Of a stretch of DNA of 64,000 nt, positions 40,746-52,490 are shown in pieces; within the stretch, counting starts at the first letter, position 1; every line of letters begins with the position of its first letter. The notes below the pieces were generated by a model, which saw only the letters and a list, made by a program, of their open reading frames with translations, did not search any database and was not told where the DNA came from. The DNA lies in assembly GCA_025024175.1 (NCBI GenBank), contig QCXZ01000003.1, positions 22,154,392 through 22,218,391 on the forward strand, given 5' to 3'. Origin of the DNA: Rhyzopertha dominica. Taxonomy: Eukaryota > Arthropoda > Insecta > Coleoptera > Bostrichidae. A program made the position numbers and the translations under genes.

Positions 40746-41587
40746 AAATAGTAATTTTTGTATTAAGTGCGCGAAATGAGTGTTTTTTTAATGGCGCCTG
40801 AGAATGTTATTTTAGTCGAGACCGCCAGGTCGAGACCTAAAAGACATTCGAAGGCGCCATTAAAACATGAATTTCGCCACGAAATACAAACATCGTTTTT
40901 TCTACAGCCTCCAGATGAAGAAAAAAGTAACAGAAATTAGTTGGAACAAAATGGTCTGATAAATCGAGTTGCTTGCATGGTTACGATGATAAATAAAAGT
41001 GATAGTTGCGAAAAATTTGTCACAATAGGTGCACAGTTAAAAAATATTATTTTTCTACAGCCGTCAAAAAATCGTGACATTTATGCATGGTTACCTATGC
41101 GCGAAGTTTGACGTTTTTGCACTGTGAAAAAATATTATTTTTTCACGGTTTTACAGTGAAAAAATAATATTTTTTCACTGTGCAGGCAACTCGCCGCGCA
41201 ATTGCATCTATTTCGCAACTATCACTTTTATTTATCATCGTAACCATGCAAGCAACTCGATTTATCAGACCATTTTGTTCCAACTAATTTCTGTTACTTT
41301 TTTCTTCATCTGGAGGCTGTAGAAAAAACGATGTTTGTATTTCGTGGCGAAATTCATGTTTTAATGGCGCCTTCGAATGTCTTTTAGGTCTCGACCTGGC
41401 GGTCTCGACTAAAATAACATTCTCAGGCGCCATTAAAAAAACACTCATTTCGCGCACTTAATACAAAAATTACTATTTTTCACTGTGAGACCGTGAAAAA
41501 ATAATATTTTTTCACAGTGAAAAAACGTCAAACTTCGCGCATAGGTAACCATGCATAAATGTCACGATTTTTTGACGGCTGTAGAAA
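40746..41587. repeat. Interleaved inverted repeats (L1 L2 R1 R2)
   Basis: L1 40746-41013 pairs with R1 41211-41478 (268 bp each), and L2 41051-41148 pairs with R2 41490-41587 (98 bp each). L1 contains its own hairpin built on AATGGCGCC...GGCGCCATT (about 40790-40863). A further palindrome, GTGAAAAAATATTATTTTTTCAC, lies at 41122-41144, with a related copy just after. No coding content. Confidence 0.75.
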
Positions 41588-42030
41588 AAAATAGTTTCAT
41601 GCTTCACGTACATGCATAATATAAGATCTTTACAGCGGGATTTAAAAAGGTATGCGCCTTATTCATAAACACGCATGCTGCAGTTTTTTTAATGAAATAT
41701 GCGCTTGGTATTTCCTTGATTTTTATTCTCCAAGCTGGCTCCTTGTTGGTTCACTTTATTTAGTTTCTTAAGAGTCCTCTCTGGTGCGCTAAGTCTCTAC
41801 CAAACGAGCATTGGCCTCCTGCTGAATTCCACGCATGCCGTGCTTTTAAGCTAATTACCTGTCACGCATTAGTGGTAATTATAAAATATTGAACACAAAT
41901 TGAGACCAGTGCAGTAGTAAGTAAACTATAATGCCATCGTACCGCTTGGTTTGAAAATAAATTACTTATCTTATACCGTGTGTTGCTATTAATTCTCGTT
42001 AAAGAGCATCTACAATAAACTTGGAGGTTA

Positions 42031-42180
42031 ATGGATCAATCAGAAATGTATATATGCGACGAGCATACTTTTTTTAAAGGTTTTTACAAACGCAAGGATC
42101 TGGTACATTTTAGAGCCGTTTGTATTAATTTACCTCATCATAAATTAGTCCCTTTGGATCTATCTCATACAAATCTTAAA
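42031..42180 (+). other. Coding-like frame broken by a hAT insertion
   Basis: ATG 42031 opens a frame (MDQSEMYICDEHTFFKGFYK, then LPHHKLVPLDLSHTNLKG) up to the hAT insertion point at 42175-42182. No continuation is recognised beyond the element (43370 onward). Unidentified; it may be fortuitous. Confidence 0.2.
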
Positions 42181-42182
42181 GG

Positions 42183-43361
42183 TAAGGTGACCAACCGTCC
42201 GGGTTTAGCCCGGACGGGTTTGTATTTTTGTTTATGAGTCCGAATTTAATATGGCATCCGGCTTTGTCCGGATTTTCAACATTTTTTTTGCTTTGTCCGG
42301 TTTTTTAGGGTTTGGCTAAAAAGTGTGTAAAATATGTGNACAACATGGTATTTTACTTTTTCNTTGTTGTCAGTCTTCTCATGCTTCAAGCTTCATGCAG
42401 TCAGGCGTTGCTATATAGTCTCATCTGTCACGTTAATGTCAGCCACAGACATCACATTTATGCGCGTGCAGATATTGTAACGACCCGTAAGTCNCCATNT
42501 TGCTCGTTCGTAGGCCAGCGAGTCTGCGCAGTAACTCCNTGGTTTGGCAAAGTGAATGGCGATTGATTGATGAGATGTGCGGCAGGTCCTGTTGTTTGTT
42601 GTGACGTCATGACGTTTCCGTATTATAATCTATACTGCTCATACGTCTGACCCGATCTGTCCGAGAATCATTTATCACAAAATCTTATTAGTATTATATT
42701 GTCCAAACAGAGAATATTTTCCAAATTTATTTCTATTCAATTCAACTATAATTCTTAGTTCACTTCATTGTTAAGTCAGTATCAGCATTTTTATGTTCAA
42801 TGCACTTCCCGTGAACGGCAGATTATGCGCTAGTTCAGCATTTTACGCGTCGTACGATCTATGTGACGTATGCGCTTATTCTAGTATAAATAGTGCAAAA
42901 AATATCAACCATAAACCAGTCTAATACTTAGACTCGAAAACCTCCAGGCAGGAGCTGACCCTCAAGCAACAATGTAAGTTCCAACAATGTTTGTTTGATT
43001 ACTTTTGTCTTTATTAATTGTTTTATTACTTACTTCACAACCTGTGTTTGTTTACAGATTTATTTTTGTGTTGTTAATAAATTATTATATTAAAGCGACC
43101 TAAGTCGTGTCACTCCTGCCCTTGTCCCGAGTTCTGTTTCAGGTACTAGTCTTCGGCAAGGCAAACAGCGCGCACCCTAAACCCCAGGGTGCGACAATAT
43201 TAAACTTCTAGGTATTTATAGTTCTGTGGTGTCAGCGCACAATTGCGTAGCCGGCATAACATAATGCCTGACCATTCCTATTTACTTTTAACTTTATCCT
43301 ATATTACAAATAGCACCATGGAGGCGTCCGGATTTTCTGGTTTGGAAAGCTGGTCACCTTA
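42183..43361. mobile_element. Non-autonomous hAT element with 8 bp TSD, 1179 bp
   Basis: Ends TAAGGTGACCA and TGGTCACCTTA are perfect inverted repeats, flanked by CTTAAAGG at 42175-42182 and 43362-43369. The left subterminal region is full of CCGG-type repeats (CCGTCCGGG, CATCCGGC, TTGTCCGG) and the right one has GCGTCCGGA. No transposase. A solo LTR lies within; without it the element would be about 450 bp. Confidence 0.9.
42476..43196 (+). mobile_element. Solo LTR, 721 bp, with TATA box, intron-like pair and poly(A) signal
   Basis: Begins TGTAACGACC and ends GGGTGCGACA (TGT...ACA), flanked by ATAT at 42472-42475 and 43197-43200. Internal layout fits U3-R-U5: TATAAATAG at 42885-42893, AATAAA at 43076-43081, then a GC-rich U5 whose end folds as CGCACCCT...AGGGTGCG. 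Between them, ATGTAAGT (about 42971) and TTTGTTTACAG (about 43058) look like a donor and an acceptor. Several Ns fall in the first 100 bp. A 4 bp TSD suits Ty3/gypsy or Bel/Pao; the internal region was presumably lost by LTR recombination. Confidence 0.75.
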
Positions 43362-43879
43362 CTTAAAGGGCGTATTTTAAACTTATCCGTATGATCAAGA
43401 TGTATTTATACAAACACTTAATATTTAGGCATCCCGCACCGTAGAGTAGAGTAAAAACTGCAAAATTTATGGCCACGCCGGCGCCGTCCCGTTGCTCATT
43501 GTAACACATGAAAACTATTTACTATATTGATTCGCACATAAAACGTATCCAAATACAAGAAAACGTAAATTAAATTTAAAATATAAAACGCTATCCAAAC
43601 GATGTGACTTAATCACTAAAAGGAAATGCATGTCTTGGCAATGCCGATGCCACTCAGTGCATGGCGACTCGTGTGACCGCCAATTGTCAATGTTAAACGT
43701 CAAATGTCAGATAAGCAGTTTGTAATCAATAATCACGATTTGTTATACTTAAAACTATCAGTCCCTTGAAACAGACGTAGTGTTTTTAAAAGCTGGTGGT
43801 TACAATTTGCGTTTCGTTGACAACTATATAATAATCGCATTTTATTGACGTGGGCACGTCTTACCTACAGTTACCAAAT

Positions 43880-44335
43880 ATATTACAGTACCGCAATAGG
43901 CGACCAGCAAAGTAGTGGCGGGAAATTTAAATGTTTATAAAGGAAATGGAAAAAGGAATCAAACCATCAAAACTAACCTTAAAGATTAGAGAACTGTCAG
44001 AAATCAGGCTCTGATGCACAAAACACGTCAAACAACACAACACAGCAATACAGTTACTAAATAATTTATAGTACCCCAATTCACATGCACAATGAGCTAA
44101 ACAAAGAAACATATTTTGCCCTAAAACGACAGAATAAACCAAACAACTAAGTGTTATTTGAGTTCTCCCTAGGTAATTGGCAACGTTCTTTGTGCATCAC
44201 TGCCTGCTATATCTGACAGTTCTCTAATCTTTTAGGTCAGGTTTGATAGTTTCATCTCCAACTCTTTTATAAACATTTAAATTCCCCGCCACTACCTTGC
44301 CTTAAATATATTGCAGTACCGCAATAGACGGTTCC
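43880..44335. repeat. Palindromic MITE-like repeat, ~450 bp
   Basis: Arms at about 43908-44030 and 44190-44320 are inverted copies (AGTAGTGGCGGGAAATTTAA on the left; GATTAGAGAACTGTCAGA in both). Both ends carry the short palindromic block CAGTACCGCAATAG. A further partial arm (AATAAACATTTAAATTTACC) follows at 44351. No TSD decided. Confidence 0.6.
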
Positions 44336-44339
44336 TCCT

Positions 44340-47300
44340 CATACCTGCTTAATAAACATTTAAATTTACCGATACTGTTTAGCCCTAAAATAGCGATACT
44401 GTAATGTATTTAGTGACTGTAGTCTTACACCATATTTTGTGTCATGTAGACTACTACGACGTAGGTTCTTACGGCCGGTAAGTGCAGATACCTGTATTGC
44501 CAATATTTCGGTCATTTTGTGAAAGTCTGTTTCTGTGTGTATCATCTATCGGTAGCTTCACGAACTACGACATGTTACGGTCGTTAAGGACAAGAAAAAC
44601 GTAGCAAAAAAGAGTCCCGTAAAATATAATCACTCTGAATGATTAATTTTGTAATATTCACTAATTCACTAATACCTCCTCTACCACGTAATTAAGATAC
44701 ACGTTACCATATAAAACTAATGGATACATAAAAGATACAGCCACCTAAGAGTTTTTGGACAACTGATACACGCTTCACGGCGTTGCCGTTTTTGGCACAA
44801 CTGCAAGACTGCAAGACTGAAATTTGTATTAATGAATATTTCATGTTCTAAACAAATTGAAAGTTACAAAAAATACGTCACTTCTATCGAAATAGACAAT
44901 AAAAAAAGCTGAAATACCCGATTATTCTTCGAATCATTAAGCACGAAGACATGTGTTAGGACCCTATTAAATACACCGTTTAATTTTCATCTAGTTACTA
45001 TATTATGTTGCATTTATCATGCCATGTCTGATATCTGTTAGGTATTTTTTTATGATAATACTAATGTTGATGATGTTTNGCTCTTAACAAGTATTATATA
45101 ACGTAAATGTACTAACACTTACAATGCTGGCGAATGCTCGACCACTGGCTGGGGTTTGGCCTCTTGCCGATAGAAGTGTTATAAAGAAAAACAGAATGAA
45201 TACCCAAGACGAGTATCAACTATCTTCAATAAGGACAACCAATATATAAACAAAGAGGCCATTACATACCAATCTACAGAATCGTAAAACTACTATCTAC
45301 TTCTTTGTTTTTCTGCACATTCATTCTTCTTGTAGCTACTGAAAGCTAGTATACAAATTAATAAAGCAGACAACGGAATCTCAATATCTTAGCATCGCTA
45401 CTTCCCTATTTATATTATGGGTTAATTATCGAACTGACTGTTGCGCAGAACACATACAGCCGACTTCCTCTACAGACAATATGGCCAACTACACCAATGT
45501 AGTATATCTCTTAACAATCTGTACCGACGTGCTAGCAAATCACTTAACATTCTGCACGAAAGTGCTAGGAAGCCACCCTACTTAAAACTATATGGAACCT
45601 AAGCAGTTCATAACAACAGGCCGGCAGGCGGAGAACGTGACGTCACAAGACCGGTCCTATTTTCTGCAGTGACTGCGTGCAGCACTTTACTTCGCTCTGC
45701 CTAAAATACAATTCGCAAAACATTCAAGCTTATCTTTACTCAGCGAGGCAATTCTTTATATATCATGTCTAGCATTTCTTTAAGAAGAAGCATTTGGACG
45801 ATTGTTTACACATTATTTAATAAATAAACGTAATATTGCTTAAAGTTTCAAGAAAAACATGACTTGACTTGTCTTTCTTTCGTATGGCGAAAAATGGACG
45901 GGATAGCAATTTATATTCGATTTTTTTGTAGAGCACTAAACTATCAAAATTAGTTATCAATAAATAAAGCCTAAGCGGGAATTAAACGTGGCTGGCGATC
46001 GCACAAAATCTTTGATAATAATTGTTGTGCAAATGCGAAATTGTAAATAATTTGTAGTTATCTATGTCATAATAAATCAGACTATTTTAAAGAACGTGTA
46101 ATTCATGAATTTACCAATCCAAAATTAAAATCCGGTATGTGTACACTCATATGTAAAACAAATTAAACAACTAACATCATAGAGGTTGCTTCGAAGTAAC
46201 CGTGTATTATTCGGACAGATGTTTAAGTACAAAAACTATTATCAACATTATACGAATCTCTGACCTTAGTGGATAGTAGCACTCTTAATTGGCTGGTTAA
46301 ACGGCTCGTACGGAAATAGTAACTTACGGGTCGTAAGTCGTATATATCAAATAAAGTGAATCCAACCCATCGGTTGTTTAATTTGGAAGTACGTAACAGT
46401 ACGTATTGTGGCACATAAAATATATTATTGGATCAATGTAGATCAGTAACAGATAAATAAAATAAACAAAAACTGTCACAAAATAATTAAATATAGATAT
46501 AAATGAACACAATTTTTATGAAAACGAAAATAAAATGTAGAGCACAAAAATGTAACTAGTAATAATAAACAATATTAAAAAGCTATTCCAGCGAAAATAT
46601 AACAAATTTTACATGATCGTCGAGATTTCATTTCATTTATTATATTTAGAAAGTAAAAAAAATAATTATGGATATGTTAATCATCGATAGGGCGAGATAT
46701 ATTTGACGAACTTCATCCGTTAAGCCGTTAAGTTTATGAGACCGACATCCAGACGGACAAAGTGCAAAAAGTTGTGTCTTTGAAAAAATGGGCTAAAAAT
46801 TAAACAGAAATGCATAAATACTGATATTTTGAAAAGGTAGTTACTTAGAACAGACGTAGATATTTATAAAAGTGTCCCAACATTTTTACTTTCAACCTCG
46901 CTTTCAACTGTACGTATATAGGTACCACAATGCTTATTACGCTCTGTTTTTATTCTTTAGAGCTTCAATTAACTGAAATAAAATTTATCATCGAGATTCG
47001 ACTCAACATAAAGACCAAAACTAAATACGGACTTCTTAAATTTTAAATTATATTATATTATTATATATTATTATATATTATTATATTAAGTAGCAACTGA
47101 AGAAGTGATAAAATTAAGAAATTTGAACTCTCTGCAAACGAGATATTTTGGTATTTACATTTTAGTTATCTACTCATTATTCAGATGGTTTTGTATTTTA
47201 TGTTCCACACTTTATGAAATAATATAAGGAAACTTTAAACACTTAATAGATTAGCGATTTTTCTTCGTTTTTAATAATAAGCCAAGGAATCATTACCGCG

Positions 47301-47870
47301 ACGATGTTTTCATTTTTTGTTATACAGACTATAAAGCTTATAGATGTTGCAGTAAGCTTTGATGTATATCTTTAAATAATATTAATTAATAGAACAGTGC
47401 CCAATAAGCGGTCTTCAGCAGTTTCCTACTATTCTCTCTTAATAAGTGCACATGTCTACTAAAAGAGTATTTGGGAGTTCTGTACGAAGCGGACCGATTT
47501 TGTGACGTAGGCGTCGAGAGAGGTAGCGCTACATGCCGACCTGTTATTATGGACGGCCTAGATGGAACTGACTGTTGCGCAGAACACATACAGCATACAG
47601 CCCACAGCCGACTACCTCTGCAGGCAATGTGGCCAACTACACCAATGTAGCATCTGACTAAACAGTCTGCACCGAAGTGCTAGGTAACCTCCCTATCTAT
47701 CAATAACTTTTATTTCATATCTTTACTCTTGAGCTCAGTACTGTTATCTCATCAATGTCCTAATCGTTTTACATAATGTAGCAAGAAGCAAAGCGGGACT
47801 AAGCGTGCTTAGGTAACGATGGACACACATCGCACCACATAGGTAAATAGCATCTCTAAAACTATCAGTA
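44340..47870. other. No gene; two diverged copies of a ~130 bp repeat
   Basis: GAACTGACTGTTGCGCAGAA...GCCAACTACACCAATGTAG occurs at about 45430-45590 and 47566-47690, the second with an extra ACAGCATACAGCCC. A TGACGTCA box at about 45639 and an AATAAA near 45821 resemble LTR signals, but no boundaries were found. An ATT/TA-rich tract is at 47045-47090. Confidence 0.4.
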
Positions 47871-47879
47871 TTGATCAGA

Positions 47880-48400
47880 TACATCATACACTATTTTAAC
47901 AGCAAGCCATTATACTATATGTGAGAATATTCATTGAATATTCACATGGCGCCACATAACACTCAGGTATATCCACTAGTTCATACCAAGCCAACCAATG
48001 CAGTACATGTAAGGATATTCTGTGATTACTTACATCGCACCATAGTGCTACCTACATATCATTTCTAAAACTATAAGTAACGCTCTGATACATCATACTA
48101 GTTTCACACCAGGCCAACCAGTATACTACATGCAAGGATATTCAGTGATTACTCACATCACTCTGCAATCCTTGGAAACCTCTCTTAAACTATTAGCCAA
48201 GCTCTGACTTCATTCAACAGTTTAATAGCAAGCCAATATACTACATGCGTGGATATTCAGTAAAAACTCACATTGCTGTGCAATTCTGGAAAGCCTCTAC
48301 TCCCTTCAGTAATGCTCAGATATGTCATCCACCATTTTAGTAACCAGCCAATATACTGCATGCCACGATATTCAGTAAAAACTCATATCGAAAATCTCTT
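47880..48400. repeat. Degenerate minisatellite, ~115 bp period
   Basis: The block (A/G)GATATTCAGT(G/A)A...ACTCA recurs at 48013, 48136, 48251 and 48366 (spacing 123, 115, 115), with a diverged unit at 47924. Each unit also contains AGCCAATATACTACATG and CTCTGATACATCAT-like blocks. Confidence 0.7.
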
Positions 48401-50300
48401 TTTATGGCAACACTTCAAACTGACGTTTACCATTCATTTATGTCTTGGAAGCTACTGCCTATGAGTGATATCTAACACATGAAACGACTAAGGCCAACTG
48501 CCAAGATCAAGAAGGCCAAAAAAGGAAGGAATTTTTCATCAGCAATTGCAAAATCAGAAAATAAGGTATCTGTCTCGGTTGCTAAGCAAGACTCTGTATA
48601 ACTCATGAGCTTCGCTGGTTTTTTTTTCAGCTTATCAGGCAGAGGTCTTGAAAACCAACAAAGATAGTCCATTTTAAGCACAAAATTGTGCAAGTCATGT
48701 CAGTGTGATCAAAGCCAACGATTTCGTAATTACAGTCTGTTTTGGTTATAAAGACTGTATCCTCCGTCTGATGAGCTGAGATAACAGCGAAACTCACGAG
48801 TCACGGTATCACAGATGTCTTTTATTTTTTATTTTATCTTGGTTTACTTTGCATTTAAACCATGTAAACTACCCGTCTACCTTTCGTCTCTTACCTACGA
48901 CAGGTAATTCAGCCATTGGTAAACGTAAAATACTTTTTCATATTTTTCCTGTGAATAGCCACAACCTCAGGTGTAGTAAGTATTTAGTTGCTCGTCAATA
49001 GTTGCTTGAACTAAACAAATCACTAATCCTTTGGAAAACAAATATTACTCATATAGTTGTATTTTTGTTCTTAGTGTAGTTTAGAAAATATTTTTCTAAT
49101 AAACAATTTACAAGCTTTTCTTTCATCTCACATCTCTTTGAGTGCTGGTTTAAAAAGGAAAGTTAATTTTAATTGATAAAAGGGTGAGTCTGGCTAATGC
49201 CTAATTTCTGCATGTACCTACTTAAAGTTTTTTTATTCTTCATCCACTTATCTAAAAAAAATCAGTTGCACTATAGTTGAACATTAAGATACGAGAAACT
49301 ACATTTATTTTATAAGAAATTTGTATTGTTAATTCTCCTTTAGAGTTTAATTAAATTAATCATTTAATAATCTACTACGTAGAATTCATAGTAACAACAT
49401 GTATTAGTAAATACAACCGACATAATTATTCTAATACACTGAGTTACTAAGAAGGAGTAAAAGAAAAGACGCTTGAATAATAAGCGTTGGTAACTAAATA
49501 GCAGTGTGTATTTCTTATGCTATACGCGAGCAAGGTAGTATCGATCAAAGCTTCATGGGAAGCATCCAAGATCGTCGGCAATAGCTTCATACAACCAGCA
49601 ATGCAAATGGTTCCACGCTAATGACCAATAGAAATCTGATGACATAAAACATGAGTGCGAGATACCGTTCGACAGTCTTGCCCAATTAGTAATTGAAATG
49701 GACATTGCTTCTATCTTCAACGATGCCGCTTGGACAACGCTACCTTCCTGAAGCTGAATAAAATTCGCAGTTTAGATGACAGTGTTGAAAGGGATAAGAA
49801 TAAGGAATAGATTGCATTATATACAACATCTAAGAACGAATCATTACTAACGTGAGAGAGATACGTACGCCTTTACATTTACGGTGAGAATAAGTGGATA
49901 TGTAATTTTTAGCGCTCATTACTGGCAACTTCTATACATATTTCATGAAATTACCTTTTTTCAAGACTTCCTCTACACTGATTGTTTTGATATTTTATTT
50001 TTCATTCAATAAATATCCAGACATGGTTACTCAACTTACTCGTTTAATGGGTGCTCTATATATTTTTGCAATTTTAACTAGCTTGGAATTAAAACGTTAC
50101 TTTGTTCACCAATAATGTTCATATTCTCTGACTATTTAGTAAAATTGATTCTGCAAATGCTAAGCATGACATTTTCACATTTACTGTTCTCCCTCAGCTA
50201 AAAGTCCAGTTATGGTTTAACTAATTATATAAGAATTTTGTGATTAGCATTTGCTAACCGTGAACTTCTCTGGACTGCTTTCAGCAACTGCGTAAGGTAT
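48401..50300. other. No feature recognised
   Basis: Short frames only (for example 48472-48693 minus); none recognisable. Confidence 0.45.
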
Positions 50301-50605
50301 TATAGGTAGGGTAGGGCGGGGCACTTTCGGACACTTTATTTTAAGGTTTTGTATTTTTATGCACAATGAACTCTTAGGTATGAATTTAGTATCGAAATGT
50401 AGCTACATCATTTTACTATACCCTTTGAGGCTTATACACTTATACAACCCATAATTTTTGTGTGATAAAATGTTTTGTAAAGTATTGCATTTGTCCGAAA
50501 CTGCCCCATAGTGGGGTAGGTTTGGACATGCATGGGGCACTTTCGGACGATACTGAAATATGAAAGTAGAAACAGCATATGACAACTAGAGGACTTCAGA
50601 ACAGT

Positions 50606-51172
50606 TTATTGTACATTATATGCAAAGAAATTTACATTAAACTGCAAAAAGGATGCCATTCTTGATGTTCCTGGTCGGACCCTTGGTTTTGTAAGTTTAC
50701 ACACAATATCTTGTCTGGAAACCGTGGAAATATCTTCCTTTTGTGGAAAGCAAAAGCCGTGATTAGTTTTGCGAAGGAATTTGTCTACGTATTCCTCGTT
50801 TTCACATACTTCTTCTACTTTCCCAAGATAATACAACGATCTTGTTTTTGTTGCAAAACGAACTAGCAAATAATCTTCACTGGAGATTTTTTCATCTAAA
50901 AGTTTTCCAATATCTTCATCACTCTCGCAATTCATATCCAGATCGGAATCAGACTCCCAACCATTTTTACTTTTCTTGATAACCTTGTCGAGAACATCGC
51001 CTTCGGAGTCTGAAGATGTGGTATCACAATTATTACGTTTCTTTCTTCCATTTTTACTGTTTTTCGTTGCTTTCTTTACTTCTGCTTTAATAGCTCTTCT
51101 GCCTAAACCTAAATTAGTCAGATTTTGTTTAGCCTGTGACTTTTCTAACTTCAATTTCCTAGCTTTAGTTAA
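50606..51172 (-). pseudogene. pogo-like transposase, C-terminal tail fragment
   Basis: Open after a stop near 51175, reading ELTKARKLKLEKSQAKQN; the frame contains no ATG at its start. A lysine-rich region is followed by an acidic/serine stretch (CDTTSSDSEGDV, SDLDMNCESDEDIGK). A globular end follows: LLVRFATKTRSLYYLGKVEE, YVDKFLRKTNHGFCFPQKED and QFNVNFFAYNVQ at the C-terminus. This FA.K....Y.GKV...FLR......F..P arrangement is the usual C-terminal region of insect pogo/Tigger-like transposases with an N-terminal psq domain. The DDE_1 catalytic domain expected upstream is absent. The fragment itself has no internal stop. It lies directly downstream of the psq exon, so a spliced product would join DNA-binding and tail parts only. 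Confidence 0.65.
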
Positions 51173-51208
51173 TTCTTCAATTCAGAATTCAATTCAATCA
51201 GAAAATAC

Positions 51209-51460
51209 CTGACGTGTGGCGTATTTTGAACGAGACGCTTCTACTTCTGAGGAATCGCTGTCGTTTCCGGAATCGGTAAATTGGCTTTGTCTTTTTTTCA
51301 TTTTTGCACACCTGTCCTGTAAAGTAGATTTTGGTATGCCAAAATTACTAGCAGCCTCGCGGACAGACATGGTTCTATTTAATACATTTTTTATCGCATT
51401 TTGTATTACAGATTCAGGAATTTCGGGTCTATGAGTCTTCCTGATGTAATTTCTGACCAT
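51209..51460 (-). CDS. pogo-like transposase exon 1: psq helix-turn-helix
   Basis: I chose ATG 51458-51460, which follows an acceptor-like TATTTTAG|G, rather than the longer frame. The exon ends CGTCAG|GTATTT, a plausible donor at 51209/51208; reading through gives a stop nine bases on. Residues 2-55 (VRNYIRKTHRPEIPESVIQN, then SVREAASNFGIPKSTLQDR) form the pipsqueak/CENP-B-type helix-turn-helix that binds transposon ends. An acidic serine-rich linker (DSGNDSDSSEVE) follows. Family proteins continue into a second DNA-binding domain and the DDE nuclease; neither is present. The exon is intact and could make a DNA-binding-only protein, possibly fused by splicing to the tail fragment. Confidence 0.7.
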
Positions 51461-51975
51461 CCTAAAATAAATATAACATTTAAATAACCGTCCCACGCAT
51501 TCACGATTGTTTTTTTGTAATAACAGTTAATGATCATTTGTATCAAAGATGTTGGGGCACATTCGGACCCTGTCCGAAACTGCCCCATCAATTTTGTCTG
51601 AATGTGCCCCACATCGCCATTTTGCACAAAACTTACAAGAGATTTTTACTACTTGGTCAGTATTCAATTTTTATGAGGTTATGTTGTTCGGCATTAACTG
51701 GTCTTTCACTTAAAGTAGTTGGAACTTACCTGAATTGGTTTGTTTCAAGCCTACAAGCTTATCAATACACTCGAACAAGTAACATCAGCAGCATGCAAAA
51801 CACACTACAGCGATTTGTTCATTTGTTTTTTATCCGTTCTGATTGCACACTCGTCCGCATTATAATAGTACATTTAGAAACTAGATACCAGATGGCGTTG
51901 CTATAACATTACAATGAAGCGCTAAATTTGAAATGTCCGGAGGTGCCCCATATACGAACCTGCCCCACACTACCC

Positions 51976-52281
51976 TATACAATGGGTTTCATAGGTATTG
52001 CTTTTGAATGTTTTAGTAAAATTTGATAAAATTTGGGCAAGTTGTTTTCGTCATCGAAATGAATACCTACCATATGTAAATTTTGTTTTTAAGTTTGGCT
52101 TGTATGTTGAATATCAACCTTTAGATTCGTTTGCTTTGGTTGCTTCTTCTGTATCTTATGGATCGCCGTTTTACTCTTTAGTAGAAGAAGTAATGTTTCA
52201 CAAAAATAAACTATTCTCTTAAGTACGTAATATAAATAATGTAGGTATCTAAAGAAATATCACAATTAAAACTATTGTTAG
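51976..52281. other. No gene; part of a local duplication
   Basis: 52196-52281 (CACAAAAATAAACTATTCTC onward) is repeated at 52890-52985. The frame at 51998-52222 is unrecognised. Confidence 0.4.
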
Positions 52282-52490
52282 CAAGAAATTAGATGGCAAT
52301 ACCATCTGTCAGCATTACACTGACATGATGACAAAGTCACCTAACTGCCATAATGGGATCTACTTCCTAAAGGAAGTGCCTGACAAATTGGCATGTACCT
52401 ATACTTCAATTTGACAACAGGCCCCCAGGGCATTTTTTGCAAGCGGTCTATGCTGTGCTGTCTGCACCGCAATAAACTGCAGATAGATAT
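52282..52490 (-). repeat. SINE-like repeat, copy 2, with flanking repeat
   Basis: It interrupts a local duplication whose empty counterpart is at 52890-53020. Flanks are AAAACTATTGTT and AAAATTATTGTT, an imperfect 12 bp target duplication. The minus-strand 3' end is GTCAGTGTAATGCTGAC plus the hairpin AGATGGTATTGCCATCT; the 5' part contains GGTGCAGACAGCACAGCATAG. About 210 bp. Relative of 2247-2365. Confidence 0.55.

Larger units (their letters stand above)
50309..51975 (-). mobile_element. pogo-like element, internally deleted, 1667 bp
   Basis: Ends GGGTAGGGCGGGGCA and (complement) GGGTAGTGTGGGGCA, each bounded by TA (50307-50308 and 51976-51977). Subterminal copies of GGGGCACTTTCGGAC and GTCCGAAACTGCCCC repeat at both ends. 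The minus strand retains the first (psq helix-turn-helix) exon and the C-terminal tail of the transposase, with the DDE catalytic region missing. Confidence 0.8.

Noticed and set aside
47880..48400. CRISPR-like array
   Set aside because: Units are ~115 bp, degenerate throughout, without conserved repeat/unique spacer alternation, and the DNA is eukaryotic.
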